A stretch of DNA of 64,000 nt from Candidatus Nanosynbacter sp. TM7-053 (GTDB lineage Bacteria; Patescibacteriota; Saccharimonadia; Saccharimonadales; Saccharimonadaceae), in NCBI RefSeq assembly GCF_022828375.1, contig NZ_JAJQJX010000001.1, positions 124,001 to 188,000 on the forward strand. The letters are read 5' to 3'. This document shows, in pieces, positions 47,153 through 54,001 of the stretch. A program made the position numbers and the translations under genes. The notes under the pieces were generated by a model. The model made no database searches and was not told where the DNA came from. It saw only the letters and a list, made by a program, of their open reading frames with translations. How positions within the stretch are numbered: the first letter of the stretch is position 1; every line of letters starts with the position of its first letter.

Positions 47153-47876
47153 CCTTGCAAAATCAATTGGCGGAATTGTCGTTTGTGTATATATTTTGCT
47201 ATTAGCTTGGCGTGACCAACTTGGCTTTTACGTTCATCCACGCTATCACACATTTGCGGTCGTAATTAGCACAATCGGCGTTATACTTTTGCTTATTGAT
47301 ATAATGTTGCAATTAAAAAATAAACCCGCAAAAGATAAATCTAGAATTGGCTTGAAAAAAATTACCCCAATATCTTATTTTGCAATAATTATATTATCAG
47401 TCGGATATATATTACCGCCAAAGCCACTCTCTCCAAGCAGTCTCGCGCAAAAAGAAAGTCCTGCGATTATTGAGCCCGAAAGTCGTTGCGAAACGCCTCA
47501 ACCAAAAGAAGGCTCTTCTACAATCTCAATAAACCGCTGGAAAACCGCTATAAATTCTTGCAAAGAGGCCGCTTATTTTAACGGAAAAGATATCACCATT
47601 ACTGGCTTCGTTTCAAATGATCTGTTAAAAAACTACGGCTATAATTACTTCAATATTGCCAGATACGTTATAAGTTGCTGCACTGTCGACAGCGTGCCTA
47701 TGAAAATCCTGGTCGAGAAAAACTTTTCGACAGACTACCCAGATGGAACATGGCTAATCGTCAAGGGTAAATTGTCGCAAAAAATCGTTAATAGTCAAGC
47801 TGAATACGTCATAACCGACGCGCACATCACAAAAATCAATCAACCCAAATATCCTTATGAATTACTCGGACTGTAA
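47142..47876 (+). CDS. YcgQ-like (TIGR03943) permease partner
   Basis: 244 residues. There are three N-terminal membrane helices, then a soluble domain with YVISCCTVDSVPMKILVE, the Cys-Cys signature of TIGR03943/DUF1980 proteins. Members sit next to YcgR-type permeases in Bacillus and are often Zur-regulated (family knowledge). The ATG at 47142 overlaps the permease stop by 11 bases. A Shine-Dalgarno-like GGGGG lies about 10 bases before it. Confidence 0.85.
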   Translation: MYANLAKSIGGIVVCVYILLLAWRDQLGFYVHPRYHTFAVVISTIGVILLLIDIMLQLKNKPAKDKSRIGLKKITPISYFAIIILSVGYILPPKPLSPSSLAQKESPAIIEPESRCETPQPKEGSSTISINRWKTAINSCKEAAYFNGKDITITGFVSNDLLKNYGYNYFNIARYVISCCTVDSVPMKILVEKNFSTDYPDGTWLIVKGKLSQKIVNSQAEYVITDAHITKINQPKYPYELLGL

Positions 47877-47879
47877 GTC

Positions 47880-47909
47880 TATTGCACACTTGTTGCAATA
47901 AGTTATAAA
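47880..47909 (+). promoter_or_regulatory. Inverted repeat over the promoter of the Fur-family gene
   Basis: TATTGCA (47880-47886) and TGCAATA (47894-47900) form a perfect 7-bp inverted repeat with a 7-base spacer. It overlaps a TTGCAC (47882-47887)-16-TATAAA (47904-47909) promoter. It is a good candidate autoregulatory operator for the Fur-family protein encoded 15 bases downstream. Confidence 0.55.
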
Positions 47910-47923
47910 CTATTCATAGTACT

Positions 47924-48337
47924 ATGCTAAATGAAATATTTGAACGCCACAATCTTCGCCTGACAAAACCTCGCCAGCAAGTATTTGATATCCTGCGAAA
48001 TTCAGATGTGCCTCTTACGGTCGGCGATATTGCGAAAAACTGCAAAAACATTAACCGCGCCAGCATTTACCGCACGCTACTGATGTTCGATAATCTGAAC
48101 ATTATAAACACCATAACTATTGGCTGGAAGAATTATTACGAGTTAGCGGAACCTTTTATACCACATCACCACCATCTCTACTGCATCAATTGTCAAAATG
48201 CCGAACCTATACAATCGCAAGAACTCGAAAAACTCATAGATCTCATTGGTAAAAAACATAATTTCATAGTCACAAAACACCACTTTGAGCTGGAAGGTAT
48301 TTGCGAAAAGTGCCGACATATTATAGAAAATAAATAA
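47924..48337 (+). CDS. Fur-family metal-responsive regulator
   Basis: 137 residues. The N-terminal winged helix (RLTKPRQQVFDILRNSDVPLT ... INRASIYRTLLMFDNLNII) binds DNA. Metal sites are HHHH (81-84), CINC (Cys87, Cys90), HH (119-120) and CEKC (Cys127, Cys130), the structural zinc site. Zur, Fur and PerR cannot be told apart by eye, but the neighbours (YcgQ-like, COG0523) favour a Zur-like role. It lies 47 bases after the YcgQ-like gene. Confidence 0.9.
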   Translation: MLNEIFERHNLRLTKPRQQVFDILRNSDVPLTVGDIAKNCKNINRASIYRTLLMFDNLNIINTITIGWKNYYELAEPFIPHHHHLYCINCQNAEPIQSQELEKLIDLIGKKHNFIVTKHHFELEGICEKCRHIIENK

Positions 48338-48348
48338 TTTTTCCCAAC

Positions 48349-48391
48349 AAAAAAGCGCCAGGTAAGGGTGGGCATCACCTGACGCTTTTTT
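48349..48391. terminator. Bidirectional terminator
   Basis: GCGCCAGGT (48355-48363) pairs with ACCTGACGC (48377-48385) with one mismatch. It is flanked by A6 (48349-48354) and T6 (48386-48391). It can end both the Fur-family gene (plus) and the structured RNA (minus). Confidence 0.85.
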
Positions 48392-48659
48392 ACCCTTCAA
48401 CCCACCCGAGCTACCGTATCAGTGAAGCGTCGCGACTAAAACTCCAAAAGTCCGCGCCTGATGACTATCAATACAATTTCGTACTCACATTAACAGAGGT
48501 CGCCTTTGAAAAAGGGCAGTTAAAGGGGTTAGTATGCGCGTAACGTTGAACCGCAAAAAGTGGAGGGTAAGAATACTTAATGCCATTGCGCGCAACCTAA
48601 CATATAGTTAGAATAGGGGGTATAAGGTGCGTTTGGTTAATGATTACTTAACCAATCGT
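48349..48659 (-). ncRNA. Structured non-coding RNA of unknown class
   Basis: A minus-strand RNA of about 310 bases has its own consensus promoter (48665-48693) and terminator. No coding frame is convincing on either strand. It has an 8-bp TTGGTTAA/TTAACCAA hairpin near the 5' end, CTAAC/GTTAG, and a GCGGACT/AGTCGCG-type stem near 48425-48455. GGGTGGG (minus strand, 48407-48401) is complementary to CCCACCC in the terminator loop, allowing a pseudoknot. RNase P conserved blocks, an SRP core and a tRNA-like end are not seen. Confidence 0.7.
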
Positions 48660-48664
48660 CCTTG

Positions 48665-48693
48665 ATTATAGCAAACATTTGACAAAGTGTCAA
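48665..48693 (-). promoter_or_regulatory. Strong promoter of the structured RNA, with -35 palindrome
   Basis: On the minus strand TTGACA (48693-48688), a 17-base spacer and TATAAT (48670-48665) match the consensus perfectly. The -35 lies in the palindrome TTGACAAAGTGTCAA (48679-48693), so a second TTGACA faces dprA on the plus strand (48679-48684). This suggests shared or competing control. Confidence 0.8.
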
Positions 48694-48713
48694 TACTTTT
48701 TACCACATTTTTT

Positions 48714-49583
48714 ATGGAAATCAATAGAATTACACCAGATGAGCATATTTTCTCCCAGAGATTAGCACATATTGCCAATCCACCAAAAAGCTTATGTTAT
48801 ATGGGAAAATTGCCAGAAACAAATGCGCCAGTCGTATCAATCGTCGGGTCCCGTAAGCCATCTGCCTACGGAAAAGAAGTGACTGAGCGATTAGCGACAG
48901 ATCTGGCAAAGGCCGGATGCGTAATCGTGAGTGGGTTAGCGCTAGGTGTGGATTGCATTGCCCAAAAAGCTGCCATTGAAGCTGGCGGAACGGTCGTGGC
49001 GGTCGTCCCAAACGAGCTTCCCGATATTTCACCGCGGACCAATTATCAACTAGCCATGAGCATCATAGAGCAGGGCGGCGCGGTCGTTTCAGAATGGATG
49101 AAGGGCGATAATAAAATAGTCAATCGTTGGAGTTTTCTGGAGCGCAATCGGCTGGTTAGCGGGCTAGCTGACGGAATTATTATCACCGAAGCCGCCGAGC
49201 GAAGCGGCACATTAAACACAGCCTCGCACGCACTGAACCAGGGAAGAGATTTGTTTGTAGTTCCCGGAAACATAACCAGCCCACTGTCGGCGGGTTGTAA
49301 TACCTTATTAAAGCAAGGGGCGTATTTGGTGACGGACGCCGACGATGTTTTATCAATCATCGCGCCAGAAAAATTACAAAAAGACAGCGACCAAGAATTA
49401 GCAGCCAGCGCAACAATCGAAGAAGCGATCATCATAAAACTCATCTCAGAAGGAATGCGTGACGGCGACGAAATTCAACAAAAATCCGGCCTATCCGCGT
49501 CAGACTTCGCCACGGCGTTAACCATGCTGGAAATCAACGGTATTATCAAACCTCTCGGGGCGAATAACTGGACATTACGATAG
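48714..49583 (+). CDS. dprA: DNA-processing protein A
   Basis: 289 residues, the RecA loader for incoming single-stranded DNA in natural transformation. The Rossmann-like core has VSIVGSRKPSAYG, SGLALGVDCIAQKAA, NRLVSGLADGIIITEAAERSGTL and FVVPGN. A C-terminal winged helix ends the protein (about 225-289). A GTG at 48687 would add nine residues but lies inside the promoter region. The ATG at 48714 is the better start. Saccharibacteria are known for competence genes. Confidence 0.94.
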   Translation: MEINRITPDEHIFSQRLAHIANPPKSLCYMGKLPETNAPVVSIVGSRKPSAYGKEVTERLATDLAKAGCVIVSGLALGVDCIAQKAAIEAGGTVVAVVPNELPDISPRTNYQLAMSIIEQGGAVVSEWMKGDNKIVNRWSFLERNRLVSGLADGIIITEAAERSGTLNTASHALNQGRDLFVVPGNITSPLSAGCNTLLKQGAYLVTDADDVLSIIAPEKLQKDSDQELAASATIEEAIIIKLISEGMRDGDEIQQKSGLSASDFATALTMLEINGIIKPLGANNWTLR

Positions 49584-49605
49584 TTTTATTATATAATGCT
49601 AATTT

Positions 49606-50313
49606 ATGAGAAGCCCCGACAGTTTACATCCAGAAAATGACATTACAGACAAAAAAAGAGAAGAGCCATTTTTTAGCATAGAAGGCATACCCCCAACACT
49701 ACTTAGCCTCATCGGAACTGCCGCTGCGTGCATTGGAATAAAGGACCCCACTACATTTAAAGGATTTGCCGCTTTCGTTATTGGCAGTGTGATGGATGCG
49801 CTAGACGGCAAACTAGCCAGAGCAACTGGAGGAGAAACTAAACTAGGTAAAATTGTTGACCATACTGGAGATAAAATCAAAGTATTCTATACGATATGGA
49901 AGATGTATGAAGCAGACACAGCCCCAAGATCGGTACTTGGTGGCATTGCCGCATTTAACGCTATCAATGCAGCGTGTTCAATAAAAACTCATATAGACAA
50001 CCCCGACATGTCACAGGCGCCTGAAAAAAGTGGCAAGATAGCCATGGCCATGGAGGTTGTATCTCTAATATTATATTCTGCCGGTAAATTTGCTGAGCTG
50101 CACGGCTTAAGAAAAACTAGCAACACAGCCAGGGCACTAGGTGGGCTGGCAGCAGCAACTGCTATAATTCCTGCAACACTATCGACAGCAAGCTATATCA
50201 GACGAGCAAGCGGCAATAACCACAACCCAGAAAAGCACCAAAATACGGCAGTTAATCGCAGTCTTGGAATAGCGGCACTACTTGGTCGCATTGGAGAATC
50301 TAGCCGTCAATAG
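49606..50313 (+). CDS. CDP-alcohol phosphatidyltransferase
   Basis: 235 residues, a membrane enzyme that moves a phosphatidyl group from a CDP-linked donor to an alcohol. The full family motif is present: Asp64, Asp67-Gly68, Ala71-Arg72, Gly81, Asp85 and Asp89. The N-terminal 20 residues are polar, then several weakly hydrophobic helices, fewer and more polar than usual. The alcohol (glycerol phosphate, inositol or other) cannot be told. A TATAAT box lies upstream of the ATG. Confidence 0.85.
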   Translation: MRSPDSLHPENDITDKKREEPFFSIEGIPPTLLSLIGTAAACIGIKDPTTFKGFAAFVIGSVMDALDGKLARATGGETKLGKIVDHTGDKIKVFYTIWKMYEADTAPRSVLGGIAAFNAINAACSIKTHIDNPDMSQAPEKSGKIAMAMEVVSLILYSAGKFAELHGLRKTSNTARALGGLAAATAIIPATLSTASYIRRASGNNHNPEKHQNTAVNRSLGIAALLGRIGESSRQ

Positions 50314-50358
50314 AGATTGTTATTGTAGCTACATAGTGATTTGTTATAATATAAAGTT

Positions 50359-52704
50359 ATGAAAAATCTCGTTATCGTCGAGTCACCAGCCAAAGCTAAA
50401 ACCATCGAGAAATACCTCGGCAAGGATTTTCACGTCTTGTCTAGCGTGGGGCATATTCGCTCGATTGTTAAAAAGACGAAGGATGGAACACCGCCGATTG
50501 ACGTGGCTAACGATTTTTTCGCAATCTATGAAGTTGATCCTGAAAAAAAGAAAGTTATCACCGAGCTAAAGAAAAATGTCAAGGCAGTTGGCAAGGAAAA
50601 TGTTTGGCTCGCAACCGATGAAGACCGCGAAGGAGAGGCCATTGCTTGGCATTTGTGCAAGGTACTGGATCTTCCTATTGAAACGACTAAGAGAATTGTC
50701 TTCCACGAGATCACCAAAGATGCCATAACCAATGCAATTAAGAATCCGCGAACCGTGGATATGAATTTGGTTCAGGCGCAACAAGCCAGGCAAATTCTTG
50801 ACCGACTGGTTGGTTTTGAGCTCAGCCCAGTCGTCTGGCAGAAAGTTCCTGGCGGAAAATCGGCTGGTCGCGTTCAGAGTCCAGCAGTGCGATTACTAGT
50901 CGAGCGCGAACGAGAAATTATGGAGTTTGAAGGCAACTCTCAGTTCAAAGTTACCGCCATTTTTATTCACGACAATCAAGAATTCAAGGCCGAACTTAAT
51001 CAAAAATTCGACACGGAAGAAGCGGCGAACGAGTTCTTAAATAGTCTGAAACCCGCCGAATTTGTTGTTAGCGATATCTCAAAAACTCCAGGAACGCGCA
51101 ATCCAGCGGCGCCATTTACTACGTCAACCCTGCAGCAGGAAGCCAACTCTAAGCTTGGCTTCAGTTCCAAAGCAACCATGGCCTCGGCGCAAAAATTATA
51201 CCAAGACGGAAAAATCACCTATATGCGTACCGACTCCGTAAATTTGAGCGGTCAAGCCATCGCGGCGGCCACCGATTTTATCAAGCGTCTTTACGGCCCA
51301 GATTACTCAACGGTTCGCAAATTTAAGACCAAATCCGCATCCGCCCAAGAAGCTCACGAAGCCATTCGCCCAACGGACATCACTCTGGAAACCGCGTCTA
51401 ATAATAGCTATGACCAGAAATTATACGACCTGATTCGACGCCGAACTTTAGCGTCGCAAATGTCGCCAGCGAAGCTAGAAAAAACAACTATTACAATCGA
51501 CATCAAAGGCGATAATTTACCTAAGAGTAGAAAACCCGCTCAATTTGAGGCAAAGGGCGAAGTCATTACGTTTGACGGATTTTTGCGCGTTTACGGTGGC
51601 AATAAAGATGAGCTTCTACCGAAGTTACAGTCTGGCGATGAAGTCAATTCTCACGACATTACGGCTCGCCAAACATTTACACGACCGCCAGCTCGCTACA
51701 CCGAAGGCTCGCTAGTTAAGAAGCTGGAGGAGCTTGGAATCGGACGTCCATCCACATACGCCACAATTATCGACACTGTGCAGACTCGCGGCTATGTTGA
51801 AAAGGGTGACAGCGAAGGTCAACCGCGTGATGTAATTGTCCTGAACTATAACGGCGAGGAAGTCAGTCGAAGTATTGTCCAGGAAAAAACTGGATCGACA
51901 CGCGGCAAGCTTATTCCAACACCAAGCGGCGAACTGATTGCCGATTTCCTGACGGACCATTTTACGCAAATTGTCGATTACGATTTTACCGCCAATGTTG
52001 AAACGGAATTTGACAAAATTGCTGGTGCTAATCTGGAGAAAAGCACAATGTTACACGGATTTTACGCGCCTTTCCATAAATTAATTGAGCAATCTGGCGG
52101 GATTGACCGAAGTAAAGTCGGCGCTAATCGCGAAGTGGGAATTGACCCGAAGACGAATAAACCGATTATCGCAAGATTCGGTCGTTTTGGTCCAATGTTG
52201 CAACTTGGCGCAACTGAAGATGAAGATAAGCCTCGCTTTGCGCCGCTGCCAAAGGGCACGAAGATTGAAACAGTAACCTTAGAGCAAGCACTGGAAATGT
52301 TCAAGTTGCCACGCATCGTCGGACAAACAGAGGACGGTCAAGACATCAAAGCAAATATTGGCCGATTCGGTCCATATATTCAAGTTGGCAAATTGTTCGT
52401 TTCCATTAAGCCAGAAGATCCTCACAGCATTACTTTAGAAAAAGCGCGCGAACTTTACGCCGCCAAATTAGAAGCCGAAGCTGCTAAGAATATCGCCGAA
52501 TTTCCAGATGGAATTAAGGTTCTCAATGGGAGATTTGGTCCGTATATCACCAACGGCACCAAAAATGTCAAAATCCCTAAAGATACGGATCCGAAAACTA
52601 TTACTCACGAAAAAGCTTTGGAACTATTAAGCGCCACAGCAGCAAAGCCAACTCGCAAACGCGTAGTTAAAAAAGCCACCAAAACATCCGCTAAAAAGAA
52701 ATAG
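50359..52704 (+). CDS. topA: DNA topoisomerase I
   Basis: 781 residues, a type IA topoisomerase that relaxes negative supercoils. It has the Toprim start LVIVESPAKAKTIEKYLG, DEDREGEAIAWH and the active Tyr288 in ITYMRTDS. The C terminus has three GRFGP repeats (GRFGPMLQLG, GRFGPYIQVG, GRFGPYITNG) in place of zinc fingers, and a Lys/Thr-rich tail. TATAAT (50345-50350) lies 8 bases before the ATG. Confidence 0.96.
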   Translation: MKNLVIVESPAKAKTIEKYLGKDFHVLSSVGHIRSIVKKTKDGTPPIDVANDFFAIYEVDPEKKKVITELKKNVKAVGKENVWLATDEDREGEAIAWHLCKVLDLPIETTKRIVFHEITKDAITNAIKNPRTVDMNLVQAQQARQILDRLVGFELSPVVWQKVPGGKSAGRVQSPAVRLLVEREREIMEFEGNSQFKVTAIFIHDNQEFKAELNQKFDTEEAANEFLNSLKPAEFVVSDISKTPGTRNPAAPFTTSTLQQEANSKLGFSSKATMASAQKLYQDGKITYMRTDSVNLSGQAIAAATDFIKRLYGPDYSTVRKFKTKSASAQEAHEAIRPTDITLETASNNSYDQKLYDLIRRRTLASQMSPAKLEKTTITIDIKGDNLPKSRKPAQFEAKGEVITFDGFLRVYGGNKDELLPKLQSGDEVNSHDITARQTFTRPPARYTEGSLVKKLEELGIGRPSTYATIIDTVQTRGYVEKGDSEGQPRDVIVLNYNGEEVSRSIVQEKTGSTRGKLIPTPSGELIADFLTDHFTQIVDYDFTANVETEFDKIAGANLEKSTMLHGFYAPFHKLIEQSGGIDRSKVGANREVGIDPKTNKPIIARFGRFGPMLQLGATEDEDKPRFAPLPKGTKIETVTLEQALEMFKLPRIVGQTEDGQDIKANIGRFGPYIQVGKLFVSIKPEDPHSITLEKARELYAAKLEAEAAKNIAEFPDGIKVLNGRFGPYITNGTKNVKIPKDTDPKTITHEKALELLSATAAKPTRKRVVKKATKTSAKKK

Positions 52705-52816
52705 CGTTTTTATACTATCCAATAATTCCGGATAATAAAAACTCTTCATATAATCTATTGCAAAAAACGTAAAATAAATGCTATAATTTATATCAGCAAT
52801 TATGGCATTTACTTAT

Positions 52817-52845
52817 TGACTTTTGTCAAATGCAATTGTATAATT
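52817..52845 (+). promoter_or_regulatory. Promoter of the sigma-4/HARE gene
   Basis: TTGACT (52817-52822), a 17-base spacer and TATAAT (52840-52845). A leader of about 50 bases with a GAGAGGATG Shine-Dalgarno-like stretch follows. The -35 sits in the inverted repeat TTGAC-TTTT-GTCAA (52817-52830), similar in form to that at 48679-48693. Confidence 0.75.
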
Positions 52846-52904
52846 AAAAACATATTTTCAATCAATATAACCTGTGGTGAGGCAGAGAGGATGTTTCTAG
52901 CAAC

Positions 52905-53957
52905 ATGAGCGAGACAGCAAAAACCGAGCAAAGCGCCAAATTAAATTCTGTCGTCGATACTATTATTTCTAAGATTCCGCAAGAGCGCGAAAAGGAGATT
53001 ATTTCTCGGCGATTTGGTTTGTATGACCGAAAAGAAACATTAGAGTTAATTGGCGATATGTTCGGCATTACTCGCGAGCGCGTTCGTCAGCTAGAAAAAG
53101 CAATCTTAACGCGTCTACGTGCAGCTGTCGCCGAGGGAGAACTTCCTTCGGTTATTGCTATGGAAAAAGAGATCACTTCGAGTTTGTCTGAGATGGGACG
53201 AGTTGCGCGCATGCAGGATTTGGCGTCACACTTCCTCGGTAAAGAAGCTACTGCAATTGACCGCGCTCGTGTGGCGTTCATTTCTGAGCTAGCAGAAAAC
53301 ATCACGATTGTTACAGAAAATGACGATTATTACCAGGCAGCAGCAATTGACACTCTCGGCAATGAAAAGCAAATTAGGGCACGAGTCGAAGAAGTTGTCA
53401 AAACAATCAAAAAGCACGGCGAACCTGTTACCGCGGAAGAATTGCACAAAAAATTGGACTATGAACATCCTTCAAATATTGCAGCCCTGGCTACTGTTAG
53501 TAAGAAATTGGCCAGCTTAAACGATCAGTGGGGACTAGCCAAATGGCCAGCCGTTAACCCAAAGAACATTCGCGATAAAATCTACGTTGTTCTGGACACG
53601 AACGGCTCACCGATGCATTTTTCTGACATCGCCAAAGGAATTCGGGACAGCGAATTTAACCGCCGAAGCGTCACGACGCAGGCAATTCACAATGAACTTA
53701 TTAAAGACAAGCGCTTTGTTCTGATCGGTCGCGGCATTTACGCGCTTGCCAGCTGGGGCTACAGCCGCGGAACTGTAGCAGATATCATTACCGATATTTT
53801 GAAGAATTCCGAAACTCCGCTTCACCGCGATGAAATCGTTCGTCAAGTCCTCGACAAACGACAAGTCAAGGAAACTACTATTCTATTAAACCTTCAATCA
53901 AAGCCACAATTCAAACGCGTCGCTAAAGCCACATACGTTTTTGAAGAAGCCGCTTAA
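52905..53957 (+). CDS. Sigma-region-4 / HARE-HTH transcription protein
   Basis: 350 residues. The N terminus (about 20-75) matches sigma-70 region 4: IPQEREKEIISRRFGLYDRKETLELIGDMFGITRERVRQLEKAILTRL, which normally reads the -35 box. No region 2 is present. The rest looks like two or three winged-helix HARE-HTH/RNA polymerase delta-like modules (VEEVVKTIKKHGEPVTAEELHKKL; DKIYVVLDTNGSPMHFSDIAKGI; ITDILKNSETPLHRDEIVRQV). It is likely an RNA-polymerase-associated regulator that recognises -35 elements without acting as a full sigma factor (inference). Confidence 0.85.
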   Translation: MSETAKTEQSAKLNSVVDTIISKIPQEREKEIISRRFGLYDRKETLELIGDMFGITRERVRQLEKAILTRLRAAVAEGELPSVIAMEKEITSSLSEMGRVARMQDLASHFLGKEATAIDRARVAFISELAENITIVTENDDYYQAAAIDTLGNEKQIRARVEEVVKTIKKHGEPVTAEELHKKLDYEHPSNIAALATVSKKLASLNDQWGLAKWPAVNPKNIRDKIYVVLDTNGSPMHFSDIAKGIRDSEFNRRSVTTQAIHNELIKDKRFVLIGRGIYALASWGYSRGTVADIITDILKNSETPLHRDEIVRQVLDKRQVKETTILLNLQSKPQFKRVAKATYVFEEAA

Positions 53958-54001
53958 GCTAAGTTGCAAACTTCTTTCAGAGGTGAGATAATTTACACAT
54001 A

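Noticed and set aside
48457..48463. CTGATGA on the plus strand as a second hammerhead core.
   Set aside because: No stem II followed by GAAA and no stem I or III can be drawn around it. It is a chance heptamer inside the minus-strand RNA region.
48349..48659. RNase P RNA, SRP RNA or tmRNA as identity of the structured RNA near dprA.
   Set aside because: The conserved RNase P blocks, the SRP GGAAG/AGCA tetraloop region and a tRNA-like end with TTCGA were not found on the minus strand. Only 'unknown class' can be supported.
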